36,520 nucleotides of DNA from Streptomyces sp. E2N166 (lineage in GTDB: Bacteria > Actinomycetota > Actinomycetes > Streptomycetales > Streptomycetaceae). This document shows, in pieces, positions 24,706 through 33,000 of the stretch. The translations under genes were made by a program, and so were the position numbers. The stretch is taken from positions 379,413 through 415,932 of the forward strand of contig NZ_RAIF01000018.1 in assembly GCF_003671715.1 (NCBI RefSeq), in the 5' to 3' direction. The stretch's first letter is position 1, and each line of letters starts with the position of its first letter. The notes under the pieces were generated by a model. The model had not been told where the DNA came from. It ran no database searches and saw nothing but the letters and a program-made list of their open reading frames with translations.

Positions 24706-24725
24706 GGCGTTTCACGTGAAACGCC
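24706..24725. promoter_or_regulatory. parS-like palindrome (putative ParB site)
   Basis: GGCGTTTCACGTGAAACGCC is a perfect 20-bp palindrome. Its central 14 bp, GTTTCACGTGAAAC (24709-24722), is identical to the core of bacterial parS as known from Streptomyces and Bacillus. It lies between hbpS and the aminopeptidase gene, 3 bp before that gene's -10 element. Confidence 0.82.
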
Positions 24726-24728
24726 TCA

Positions 24729-24740
24729 TAGGATCACGAC
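24729..24740 (+). promoter_or_regulatory. Leaderless-type promoter of the aminopeptidase gene
   Basis: TAGGAT (24729-24734) is exactly 6 nt before the GTG. The parS-like palindrome occupies the -15 to -35 zone, so ParB spreading or binding could affect transcription. Confidence 0.55.
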
Positions 24741-26144
24741 GTGCGCACCCCCCGTCTGCTCGTAGCCGCCGCCACCGCCACCGCCCTCGCGGCGTGCAGC
24801 GGTGGTGGCGCGGTCGACGGCACCCCCGGCGGCTCGGGCGTGCGCGACCCGTACTTCCCGAAGGCGGGAAACGGCGGCTACGACGTCGGGCACTACGACC
24901 TGACCCTGGCCTACGACCCCGACGCCGAGCACCTCACCGGCACCGCGACGATCACCGCCCGCGCGACCCGGGACATGTCCGCCTTCAACCTCGACCTCAA
25001 GGGCCTGGACGTGGAGAAGGTCACGGTCGAGGGCCGGAACGCCCGCTTCAACCGGGCCGGACAGGAGCTGACCGTCCGCCCGGCGGACGAGCTGGACGAC
25101 GGGGAGACGTTCCGTGTGAGCGTCCGCTACTCCGGCGACCCGGTGACGGTGACCGACCCCGACGGCTCCGAGGAGGGCTGGCTGCCCACCGAGGACGGCG
25201 CGGTCGGGCTCGGTCAGCCGACGGGCTCGATGGCCTGGTTCCCCGGCAGTCACCACCCCTCCGACAAGGCCACGTACGACCTCGCGGTGACCGTGCCGGA
25301 GGGGCTGGGGGCGGTCTCCAACGGTGAGTTGACGGGCGAGCGGAACCACGGCGGCCGTACGACGTTCACCTGGCACACCGCCGAGCCGATGTCGAGCCAC
25401 GTCGTCACGGTCGCCGTCGGCGACTGGGAGACCGACCGCTCCACCACCGACGACGGCCTGCCGGTGTACACGGCCGTCGACCCGGAGCAGGCCGACGCGA
25501 GCCGGAAGGTCCTGGGGCGGATCCCCGAGGTCGTGGAGTGGGCCGGGGAGAACTTCGGCCCGTACCCCTTCTCCTCCGCCGGCGCGATCGTCGACCGGGT
25601 CCAGGACGCCGGCTACGCCCTGGAGACCCAGAGCCGGCCGTACTTCCCGGGCGCCCCCGACACCGTCCTGCTCGTCCACGAACTCGCCCACCAGTGGTAC
25701 GGGAATTCCGTCAGCCCGAAGACCTGGCAGGACATGTGGCTCAACGAGGGCTTCGCCACCTACGCCGAGTGGCTGTGGGAGGAGGACGAGGGCGGCGACA
25801 CCGCGCAGGAGACCTTCGACGCGCTCTACGACGGGACCTACTACTCCGACGAGGACGCGAGCGACTCGATCTGGGCGTTCCCGCCCGCTGACCCGCCCGA
25901 CGCGGACGACATCTCCGCGAGCCCCGTCTACCAGCGCGGCGCGATGGTCCTGCACAAGATCCGCCAGCAGGTCGGCGACGACGCCTTCCGGGACCTCCTG
26001 CGTGGCTGGGCCACCGCCCACCGCCACGGCAACGCGGACACCGACGACTTCACGGCGTACGTGGAGAAGTCGGCGCCGGATGAGGACTTCACGGAGGTCT
26101 GGGAGGACTGGCTCCACGGCGACGGCCGGCCGGAGAGCCCGTGA
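24741..26144 (+). CDS. M1-family zinc metallopeptidase lipoprotein
   Basis: A 467-residue aminopeptidase-N-like enzyme. The signal peptide ends in the lipobox LAAC (Cys19), so it is probably anchored outside the membrane. The zinc site is HELAHQWYGN (His313, Glu314, His317), with the third ligand Glu336 in WLNEGFATYAEW. The usual exopeptidase GAMEN is replaced by GYALETQ near residue 291, and it lacks the large C-terminal domain of classical PepN. Exopeptidase specificity is therefore uncertain. The GTG start is set by the -10 hexamer 6 nt upstream. Confidence 0.93.
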   Translation: MRTPRLLVAAATATALAACSGGGAVDGTPGGSGVRDPYFPKAGNGGYDVGHYDLTLAYDPDAEHLTGTATITARATRDMSAFNLDLKGLDVEKVTVEGRNARFNRAGQELTVRPADELDDGETFRVSVRYSGDPVTVTDPDGSEEGWLPTEDGAVGLGQPTGSMAWFPGSHHPSDKATYDLAVTVPEGLGAVSNGELTGERNHGGRTTFTWHTAEPMSSHVVTVAVGDWETDRSTTDDGLPVYTAVDPEQADASRKVLGRIPEVVEWAGENFGPYPFSSAGAIVDRVQDAGYALETQSRPYFPGAPDTVLLVHELAHQWYGNSVSPKTWQDMWLNEGFATYAEWLWEEDEGGDTAQETFDALYDGTYYSDEDASDSIWAFPPADPPDADDISASPVYQRGAMVLHKIRQQVGDDAFRDLLRGWATAHRHGNADTDDFTAYVEKSAPDEDFTEVWEDWLHGDGRPESP

Positions 26145-26204
26145 GGCACGGCACCGCGACCGGCCCGGCTCCGGCGACGGCCGGGCCATGACACCATCAC
26201 CTGC

Positions 26205-26705
26205 GTGCTCGACATCGGCTACGCCCTCTCCACCCGCTTCCCCGACCCCCCGCAGACGGACTACCGCCGTGCGGACGTCCGGGCGCTGCGGCACGACCTG
26301 TTCTGCGGGGACGTGTATCTCGCCGACACCAAGGCGGACCGGGAATTCTCCACAGCCTGGGGATGGGTGCCGGTGCTCGACTTCGCCTGGGCGCTGTGCG
26401 ACATCGTGGAGCGCGTCGACCGGGACCCGGCGGGTTCCCGGGCCGCCCGTCCGCAGCGGGCGGAGCTGGACTTCACCGAGTCCACCGACCGGCTGCTCTT
26501 CGAGCGCCGCTTCGGCTGGGTCGACATCGAGGCCGAGTGGCTGCCGGAGAGCGAGCCCCCGCTCTCCTTCTCCCACACCGAACTGCGCCGGGAGTCCCGC
26601 GACTTCCTGCACGACCTGATCGCCGACCTCACCGACATGCACGACGACCTGGCGGACAACCCGGCGATCTGGACTCTCCAGGCCCGCTTCCCGCGGGTCT
26701 CCTGA
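26205..26705 (+). CDS. Conserved-looking protein of unknown function
   Basis: A 166-residue soluble, acidic protein with many aromatic residues (LDIGYALSTRFPDPP, WGWVPVLDFAWALCDIVE, FGWVDIEAEWLP). No signal peptide, membrane helix or catalytic motif is seen, and I do not recognise the family. The composition recalls small Streptomyces immunity-like or Imm/SMI-type proteins, but this is only an impression. The GTG start has no ribosome-binding site and only a weak -10 (CACCAT) 7 nt upstream. Strong third-position G/C bias supports it as a gene. Confidence 0.8.
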   Translation: MLDIGYALSTRFPDPPQTDYRRADVRALRHDLFCGDVYLADTKADREFSTAWGWVPVLDFAWALCDIVERVDRDPAGSRAARPQRAELDFTESTDRLLFERRFGWVDIEAEWLPESEPPLSFSHTELRRESRDFLHDLIADLTDMHDDLADNPAIWTLQARFPRVS

Positions 26706-26744
26706 GCGCCTCGGGCCCCGCTTCGCGCCGGCGCCCCGCCCGCC

Positions 26745-27443
26745 CTACTCCCCCGCCAGCACCCGCACCCCCAGCTCCGCGGCCAGCACCGGCGCCAGGT
26801 CCAGCAGCTGGGCCGGGCTGATCACCGCCCCCGACAGCCGGTCCACGCCCCGGGCCAGCTCCAGCGGGGCGGCGCCGCGCAGGTCGACGTCCGTGAGGGT
26901 CGCCGCGCTGAAGTCCGCCCCCGTCAGGGCGCAGTCCACGAACTCGACCCGCTCCAGGCGGGCGCCCCCGAAGTCCGGCTCGACCAGCACGCAGCTCTCG
27001 AAGACGACGTCCTTGAGCCGGGCCCGGCGCAGGTTCAGATAGTCGATCTTGCCGCCGCGGATCAGCACGCGTTCCAGGGCGGCGCCGTGCAGCTGGGTGC
27101 CGCCCAGACGGGCGTCGACCAGCTCGACGTCGCGCAGGGTCGCCTCGGCGAGCCGCGTACCGACGCCCCGGACTCCGCTGAGGACCGAGTCGAGCAGCCG
27201 GGCCCGGGCCAGGGACGCCTCGTCCAGCGCGCACCCCGTGAGCGCGCAGTCCATGAAGCGGGCGCCGACGCCGTCCTGACCGGCGAAGTCGGTGTCCCGG
27301 AACTCCAGCCCGTCGTAGTCCCCGTCCGGTTCCAGCTCCCCTCCGTCGTGCGGCTCCAGCGGCGGCAGCCGCAGCTCCGGGCGCCGTGCCGCCCGCACCT
27401 TCGTCGCACCCGTACCGCCGCCGCCCGCCGCTCTCCTCGCCAT
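26745..27443 (-). CDS. Pentapeptide-repeat protein
   Basis: A 232-residue protein. Residues about 45-195 form a right-handed quadrilateral beta-helix of degenerate A(D/N/R)LxX repeats (for example ARLLDSVLSG, ARLKDVVFES, ARLERVEFVD, ADFSAATLTD). Pentapeptide-repeat proteins are often DNA mimics or scaffolds; a few protect gyrase from quinolones, but nothing here shows that role. The short basic N-terminus and the C-terminal LDLAPVLAAELGVRVLA lie outside the repeats. The ATG at 27443 is the first start that excludes antisense sequence; a GTG five codons upstream is also possible. It converges with the unknown gene at 26205. Confidence 0.9.
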   Translation of the reverse strand: MARRAAGGGGTGATKVRAARRPELRLPPLEPHDGGELEPDGDYDGLEFRDTDFAGQDGVGARFMDCALTGCALDEASLARARLLDSVLSGVRGVGTRLAEATLRDVELVDARLGGTQLHGAALERVLIRGGKIDYLNLRRARLKDVVFESCVLVEPDFGGARLERVEFVDCALTGADFSAATLTDVDLRGAAPLELARGVDRLSGAVISPAQLLDLAPVLAAELGVRVLAGE

Positions 27444-27596
27444 GCCCCCATGCTGCACCCCGGCACTGACAACCCGTTCCGACCTGCGCGAACACCTTCT
27501 CTCCCGGCCGCATGTCACATTCCGCACCCCCGTGGCCGTCGTACTCGCAGACAGGCACCACACCAGGCGACCCCGACCCGAGGGAGACCCCGAGCC

Positions 27597-28757
27597 ATGC
27601 ATCGCATCACCGTCATCGGCGGCGGCTTCGCCGGACTGACCGCGGCCATCACCGCCGCCGAGGCGGGCGCCAAGGTCACCGTCCACGAGGCACACCACAC
27701 ACTCGGCGGACGGGCCCGGACGGCCGACGGCCGGTACCGGACCAACGACGGCCCGCACGCCCTCTACAACGGCGGCCCGCACTGGGCGTGGCTCAAGCAG
27801 CGCGACCTGATCGGTCCGCTCGCGCCGCTCCCGCCGCTGGAGGGGGCCCGGCTGCGGCTGCGCCACAAGGGCGTACTGCGCCGCACCCCGCCCTTCGCCA
27901 TGCTCAGACTGCTGCGCCGGGGCGCCGCACAGGCACCCGTGGACACCGACTTCCTGACCTGGGCGACCGGCGTCGCGGGCGAGGAGGGCGCCCGGGCCGC
28001 CGCCCACTACTGCGCCGTCGCCCTCTTCCACCACGACCCGGGGTCGCTGTCCGCCGCCTTCGTGCAGGAGCGGCTGCGCCGGGCCACCAAGCTGCCGCCC
28101 GAGGCGCACTACCCGCGCGGCGGCTGGTCCGGGGTGATCGACCGGATGGCGGCCCTCGCGTGGAACCTCGGGGTCCGGGTGGAGACGCTCTCCCGCGTCG
28201 ACTCGGTACCGGCCGGCTCCCCGGTCGTCGTCGCCACCTCTCTGGACGCCGCCCGCCGCCTGCTGGGCGACCCCGCGCTGACCTGGCCCAGCGGCCGCAC
28301 CACCCTGATCGACCTGGCGGTACGGACCCGGCGCGGCGACGCCTTCGCGGTCTCGGACCTCGACGCACCGGGCTGGATCGAGCGGTTCACCGCGCAGGAC
28401 CGCACGCTGGCCCCGGCGGGCGAGCAGCTGATCCAGGGACAGATCCCCATCGCGCCCGACGAGTCGAGGGCCGACGGCACCGCCCGCGCCGAGCGGCTGC
28501 TCGACCTCGGCTACCCCGGCTGGCGCGAGCGTCTCACCTGGCGGCGCGAGGCGATCGCGAACGGCCGTACCGGCGCCGTCGACCTGCCCGGCACGACCTG
28601 GCGCGACCGGCCCGCCGTCGACCGCGGCGACGGGGTCTATCTCGCCGGTGACCAGGTCGCCGCTCCGGGTCTGCTGTCGGAGGTGTCGTTCAACAGCGCG
28701 CTGACGGCGGTGTCCCTGGCCCTCGGCCGGCGGGAGCTTGACCTCAAGCATGCTTGA
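27597..28757 (+). CDS. FAD-dependent amine oxidase/phytoene desaturase-like oxidoreductase
   Basis: A 386-residue flavoprotein. The Rossmann FAD motif is ITVIGGGFAGLTAAI, followed by the NAD(P)-binding-like 8 signature HEAHHTLGGRART (Glu for ribose, GGR for phosphate). The C-terminal VYLAGDQVAAPGLLSEVSFNSAL is the second FAD-contact motif. It resembles small NAD(P)/FAD-dependent desaturase-like proteins, but no carotenoid genes are near, so the substrate is unknown. A GGGAG about 9 nt upstream supports the ATG. The quinone oxidoreductase gene follows 47 bp later. Confidence 0.87.
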   Translation: MHRITVIGGGFAGLTAAITAAEAGAKVTVHEAHHTLGGRARTADGRYRTNDGPHALYNGGPHWAWLKQRDLIGPLAPLPPLEGARLRLRHKGVLRRTPPFAMLRLLRRGAAQAPVDTDFLTWATGVAGEEGARAAAHYCAVALFHHDPGSLSAAFVQERLRRATKLPPEAHYPRGGWSGVIDRMAALAWNLGVRVETLSRVDSVPAGSPVVVATSLDAARRLLGDPALTWPSGRTTLIDLAVRTRRGDAFAVSDLDAPGWIERFTAQDRTLAPAGEQLIQGQIPIAPDESRADGTARAERLLDLGYPGWRERLTWRREAIANGRTGAVDLPGTTWRDRPAVDRGDGVYLAGDQVAAPGLLSEVSFNSALTAVSLALGRRELDLKHA

Positions 28758-28804
28758 GGTCGTTGGGTGGGACGCACACAGCCCGCCTCACCCTGGGGGA
28801 TCCC

Positions 28805-29785
28805 ATGCGCGCCATCCGCCTGCACGCCTTCGGCCCGGCCGAGAACCTCACCCTCGACGAGGTCGAGGATCCGCGGCCGGGCCCGGGCCAGGTCCGGATC
28901 GCCGTCCGCGCGGCGGGCGTCCACCTCCTGGACACCGCCCTGCGCAAGGGCCTCCAGGGCCCGGCGCCCGAGCTTCCCGCCCTGCCCACGGTCCCCGGCC
29001 GCGAGGTGGCGGGCGTCGTCGAGTCCCTCGGGGAGGGCGCGCCCGAGAGCCTGCTCGGCGTGCGCGTCGTCGTACACCTCGGTTTCGCGCCCGGCGGCTA
29101 CGCCGAACTCGCCGTCGCCGACCACGCCCGGCTGCACGAGATCCCCGGGAACCTGGACTTCGCCGAGGCCGTCGCCATGATCGGCACGGGGCGCACGACG
29201 ATGGGGATCCTGCAGTTCGCCGACCTCGGCCCCGATTCGGTGGCCGTGATCCCGGCCGCCGCCGGCGGTATCGGCACCCTGCTCGTGCAGTACGCCAAGA
29301 ACGCCGGCGCCACGGTGATCGGGCTCGCCGGCGGCCCGGAGAAGACCGCCCGCGTCGCCGCGAACGGCGCCGACCTCGCCGTCGACTACCGGGACCCGCG
29401 ATGGCCCGCCGAGGTCCGCGCCCACCTGGGCGGCGGCGGTGCCACCGTCGTCTTCGACGGCGTCGGCGGGGACGTCGCCCGCGAGGCCGTCGCCCTGCTC
29501 GGCTCCGGCGGCAGGCACCTCGTCTTCGGCTGGTCGGGCCAGGGGCTGCACGACGACGCCCCCCACCTCGTCGACGGCCTCTCCCAGCAGGTGCTCGGCC
29601 CGGTGATGACGGAGAAGGCCGGCGGCCCCGATCCCGTACGCACCCTGGAACTGCGCGCCCTCACCGAGGCCGCCGAGGGCCGGCTCGCCCCGGCCGTGCA
29701 CCGCTTCCCGCTCACCGCGGCCGCCGCCGCGCACCGCGCGCTGGAGACCCGGGCGACGACCGGGAAGGTGGTCCTGGAGCCATGA
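28805..29785 (+). CDS. Zinc-independent quinone oxidoreductase-like (MDR superfamily)
   Basis: A 326-residue NADPH-dependent medium-chain reductase. The N-terminal GroES-like domain (MRAIRLHAFGPAENLTL, TVPGREVAGVVESLG) lacks the zinc-ligand cysteines, and the nucleotide-binding site is PAAAGGIGTLLVQYAK near residue 152. It should reduce quinones or other enones. GGGGGA lies just before the ATG at 28805; the open frame extends upstream into the previous gene. The tight spacing suggests co-transcription with the FAD oxidoreductase gene and perhaps the MFS gene. Confidence 0.92.
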   Translation: MRAIRLHAFGPAENLTLDEVEDPRPGPGQVRIAVRAAGVHLLDTALRKGLQGPAPELPALPTVPGREVAGVVESLGEGAPESLLGVRVVVHLGFAPGGYAELAVADHARLHEIPGNLDFAEAVAMIGTGRTTMGILQFADLGPDSVAVIPAAAGGIGTLLVQYAKNAGATVIGLAGGPEKTARVAANGADLAVDYRDPRWPAEVRAHLGGGGATVVFDGVGGDVAREAVALLGSGGRHLVFGWSGQGLHDDAPHLVDGLSQQVLGPVMTEKAGGPDPVRTLELRALTEAAEGRLAPAVHRFPLTAAAAAHRALETRATTGKVVLEP

Positions 29786-29811
29786 AAGGCGGCGGGTACG
29801 GCCACTTGCGC

Positions 29812-29834
29812 AACGGGATGCGATACGCCCCGTT
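29812..29834. promoter_or_regulatory. Inverted repeat before the MFS gene
   Basis: AACGGG and CCCGTT flank an 11-nt spacer in the 67-bp gap before the exporter gene. It could be a repressor site, as is common for DHA2 exporters, but no regulator gene is adjacent. Confidence 0.3.
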
Positions 29835-29852
29835 TCATGGTCTTCTGGCCAG

Positions 29853-31355
29853 ATGAGTGGCACCCGGACAGGTGGGCCTGCCGCGCCCGCGGAGACCGAC
29901 CCCCGCCGCTGGTGGGGGCTGGTGGTGATCGCCTTGGCCCAGCTGATGGTCGTCCTCGACGCGACCATCGTGAACATCGCGCTGCCCTCCGCGCAGCGCG
30001 ACCTGGACATGTCCGACGGCAACCGCCAGTGGGTGATCACCGCCTACACCCTCGCCTTCGGCGGTCTGCTGCTGCTCGGCGGCCGGGTCGCGGACCTGGT
30101 GGGGCGCAAACGCACCTTCGTCATCGGGCTGATCGGCTTCGCCGCCGCCTCCGCGCTCGGCGGCGCCGCCACCACGTCGGCGATGCTCTTCGGCGCCCGC
30201 GCCCTCCAGGGAGTCTTCGCCGCCGTCCTCGCGCCGTCGGCGCTGTCGCTGCTGGCGACCACGTTCACCGAACCGAAGGAGCGCGGGAAGGCCTTCGGCA
30301 TCTACGGCACGCTGGCCGCCAGCGGCGCCGCCGTGGGTTTCATCGTCGGCGGTGTACTCACGGAGTACCTGAACTGGCGCTGGTGCCTGTACGTCAACAT
30401 CCCCATCGCCGTCGCCGCCGTGATCGGCGCCTTCCTGCTCCTGCACGACCGCCCCGGACACACCGGCGCCCGCCTGGACGTCCCCGGGGTCGTCCTCGGC
30501 TGCGGCGGCCTGGTCGCGCTCGTCTACGGCTTCAGCGAGGCGCAGCCCCGCGGCTGGACCGACCCGCTGGTGCTGGCGCTGTTCGCCGCGGGCGTCGTGC
30601 TCCTCGTGGTCTTCGTCTGGTGGCAGACCCGTGCCCCGAGCCCGCTGCTGCCGCTGCACATCATCCGCGACCGCAACCGCGCCGGCTGCGTCGTGACGAT
30701 GATGCTGGCCGTCGTCGGCATGTTCGGGCTCTTCCTGTTCATGACCTACTACCTCCAGGAGATCCTGCGTTACTCGCCCCTGAAGACCGGCCTGGCGTTC
30801 CTGCCGATGACCGCCGCGATCCTCGTCGGCTCCACCCAGATCTCGGCCCGGCTGCTGCGCCGCGTGGGCCCGCGCATGCTGATGGTTCCCGGCATGCTCC
30901 TCGCCTCCGGCGGCATGGTGATCCTCACCCAGATGACCGTGGACTCGGCGTACGCCACCGCGATCCTGCCCGCCCTGCTCCTGATGGGCCTCGGCATGGG
31001 CCTGACCTTCATGCCGGTCTTCTCCACCGCCACCGCCGGGGTCGCCCCGCGGGACTCCGGCGTGACCTCGGCGACGGTCAACACCGCGCAGCAGGTGGGC
31101 GGCTCGATCGGCACGGCGCTGCTCAACACCATCGCCACCAGCACCAGCGCGACCTACATCACCTCCCACCTCACCGACCCGTCCCAGCGGGAGTCGGTCG
31201 TCCGGGAGGGCATCGTCCACGGCTACACGGTCGCCATCTGGCTGGCCGCCGGCATCATGCTGCTGGCCGGCCTGGTCGCGGGCCTGATGGTGACGGCCAA
31301 GGCCCCGAAACACGGCGCCCCGGCCGACCGGCCGGTGCCGGAACCGGTGGCATAG
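29853..31355 (+). CDS. MFS drug exporter, DHA2 (14-TMS) family
   Basis: A 500-residue membrane protein with about 14 hydrophobic segments, a proton-driven drug exporter of the EmrB/QacA branch. The family motif D1-like VLDATIVNIALPS is in the first helix, motif A is GGRVADLVGRKRTFV, and motif C-like GASGAAVGFIVGG appears in helix 5. The start ATG follows a gap with an inverted repeat; the ribosome-binding site is poor. The substrate cannot be read from sequence. It follows two oxidoreductase genes on the same strand. Confidence 0.93.
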   Translation: MSGTRTGGPAAPAETDPRRWWGLVVIALAQLMVVLDATIVNIALPSAQRDLDMSDGNRQWVITAYTLAFGGLLLLGGRVADLVGRKRTFVIGLIGFAAASALGGAATTSAMLFGARALQGVFAAVLAPSALSLLATTFTEPKERGKAFGIYGTLAASGAAVGFIVGGVLTEYLNWRWCLYVNIPIAVAAVIGAFLLLHDRPGHTGARLDVPGVVLGCGGLVALVYGFSEAQPRGWTDPLVLALFAAGVVLLVVFVWWQTRAPSPLLPLHIIRDRNRAGCVVTMMLAVVGMFGLFLFMTYYLQEILRYSPLKTGLAFLPMTAAILVGSTQISARLLRRVGPRMLMVPGMLLASGGMVILTQMTVDSAYATAILPALLLMGLGMGLTFMPVFSTATAGVAPRDSGVTSATVNTAQQVGGSIGTALLNTIATSTSATYITSHLTDPSQRESVVREGIVHGYTVAIWLAAGIMLLAGLVAGLMVTAKAPKHGAPADRPVPEPVA

Positions 31356-31449
31356 GCCTTGGAGGGAAGGGGCCCCGCCGCCTGCCGTCCGCCGGGCCAC
31401 TGCGAGCGGTCGGTCCGCGTCCGGGGCGTGCGTCCGCGCGGGTTCGGTC

Positions 31450-32859
31450 TCAGCTCCGGCCCGCCACCCGGTCCGCGATCCGTGCCAGCCGGGACGACCC
31501 CGCGCCGTGGCTCGTGCGTTCGCGCCGGTCGGCCTCGCGGTAGACGGCGTACATGCCCTGCACGCCGAGCCAGCGCAGGGGCTCCGGTTCCCAGCGGCGT
31601 ACCCGGTGGTTCACCCAGGGCAGGTCGGTGAGGTCGGTTCGGCCGCCCTGGCCCGAGTCGTGCTGGACCAGGTCGCACAGGGTGCGGGCGGCGAGGTTGG
31701 CGGTGGCGACGCCGGAGCCGACGTAGCCGCCCGCCCAGCCGAGGCCCGTGGAACGGTCCAGGGTGACGGTCGCGCACCAGTCGCGGGGTACGCCGAGGAC
31801 GCCCGACCAGGCGTGCTCGACGCGGAGTCCGGCGAGGGACGGGAAGAAGCGGACGAGGATCTCGCGCAGCGCCTCGACCGTCGCCGTCTGCGTGGTGCCG
31901 TCGTTGTCGGTGCGGGAGCCGAAGCGGTACGGCACTCCGCGCCCGCCCAGCGCGATCCGGCCGTCGGCGGTGCGCTGCGCGTACATGTAGGCGTGCGCCA
32001 TGTCGCCGAGGGCCTGCCGGTCCGCCCAGCCGACCGACTCCCACTGCGCGTCGGTCAGCGGCTCGGTGGCGATCATCGAGGAGTTCATGGGCAGCCAGGT
32101 CCGCCGCTGGCCCTTGAGGGAGGCGGTGAAGCCCTCGGTGCAGCGCAGGACGTAGGGAGCGCGGACGGTGCCGTACGGGGTGACCGCGTGCCGGGGACGG
32201 ATCTCCGTCACCGGCGTCGACTCGTGGATCGTCACGCCGAGGCGCTCCACGGCCGCCGCCAGGCCCTTGACGAGTTTCACCGGGTGCAGGCGGGCCCCGT
32301 GCGGGGTCCAGGAGGAGCCGACCGCGTCCGCGACCCTGATCCGCTCGGCCGTCTCCCGGGCGCCGTACAGCTCCCGGTCCTTCTCGCCGTAGGCCAGTTC
32401 GGCCTCGTGGAACGCCTTCAGCCGGGCCGCCTGCGCGGGGGTGCACGCCACTTCGAGCACTCCGCCCTTGTGGACGTCGGCGTCGATGTCCTCGGCTTCG
32501 GCGGCACGGATCACCTCGTCGACGGTGTCGTTCATCGCCCGCTGGAGGCGCACCGCGGCCTCGTGGCCGTGGAGTCCCGCGTACCGGTCGCGGCCCGCGA
32601 TGCCGTTGTAGAGCCAGCCGCCGTTGCGGCCGGAGGCGCCGTAGCCGCAGAACCTCTGCTCCAGGACGGTGATCCGCAGGAAGGGGGCGGCCTGCTTCAG
32701 GTAGTACGCCGTCCACAGGCCCGTGTATCCGCCTCCGACGATCGCCACGTCCGCCGACGCGTCGCCGGCGAGCGGCTCGCGCACCGCCGGCGGGAGACCG
32801 TCGTCCGCGTACCAGAAGGAGATGCCACCGTTGACGACGCCGCTGGTCGAGCTGCTCAT
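31450..32859 (-). CDS. FAD-dependent oxidoreductase, DAO family (PuuB-like)
   Basis: A 469-residue flavoprotein of the D-amino acid oxidase/glycine oxidase fold. The FAD motif is DVAIVGGGYTGLWTAYYL (about residues 37-54), followed by VLEQRFCGYGASGRNGG, a pattern typical of gamma-glutamylputrescine oxidase-like enzymes. The C-terminal WAGGYVGSGVATANLAA closes the FAD site. It probably oxidises an amine or amino acid. The ATG is set by TAACGT 7 nt upstream (leaderless type). It diverges from the APH-type kinase and converges with the exporter. Confidence 0.9.
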   Translation of the reverse strand: MSSSTSGVVNGGISFWYADDGLPPAVREPLAGDASADVAIVGGGYTGLWTAYYLKQAAPFLRITVLEQRFCGYGASGRNGGWLYNGIAGRDRYAGLHGHEAAVRLQRAMNDTVDEVIRAAEAEDIDADVHKGGVLEVACTPAQAARLKAFHEAELAYGEKDRELYGARETAERIRVADAVGSSWTPHGARLHPVKLVKGLAAAVERLGVTIHESTPVTEIRPRHAVTPYGTVRAPYVLRCTEGFTASLKGQRRTWLPMNSSMIATEPLTDAQWESVGWADRQALGDMAHAYMYAQRTADGRIALGGRGVPYRFGSRTDNDGTTQTATVEALREILVRFFPSLAGLRVEHAWSGVLGVPRDWCATVTLDRSTGLGWAGGYVGSGVATANLAARTLCDLVQHDSGQGGRTDLTDLPWVNHRVRRWEPEPLRWLGVQGMYAVYREADRRERTSHGAGSSRLARIADRVAGRS

Positions 32860-32866
32860 GGCAAGG

Positions 32867-32872
32867 ACGTTA
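32867..32872 (-). promoter_or_regulatory. Leaderless-type -10 of the DAO-family gene
   Basis: Minus-strand TAACGT lies 7 nt before the ATG, and there is no ribosome-binding site. Confidence 0.5.
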
Positions 32873-32986
32873 GCCCTGGTGAACGGCGCCTGTCTCCTTC
32901 GGATTCCGTCGAATTTCCGGGCCTGCTGAGGCGGGAGGGGTGCCGTCGGCGCCGGATAATCCGGTGACCGCCGGGCCGCCCGCCGG

Positions 32987-32992
32987 TAGCGT
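32987..32992 (+). promoter_or_regulatory. Leaderless-type -10 of the APH-type gene
   Basis: TAGCGT lies 8 nt before the GTG at 33001; no ribosome-binding site is visible. Confidence 0.5.
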
Positions 32993-33000
32993 CGGACGAC

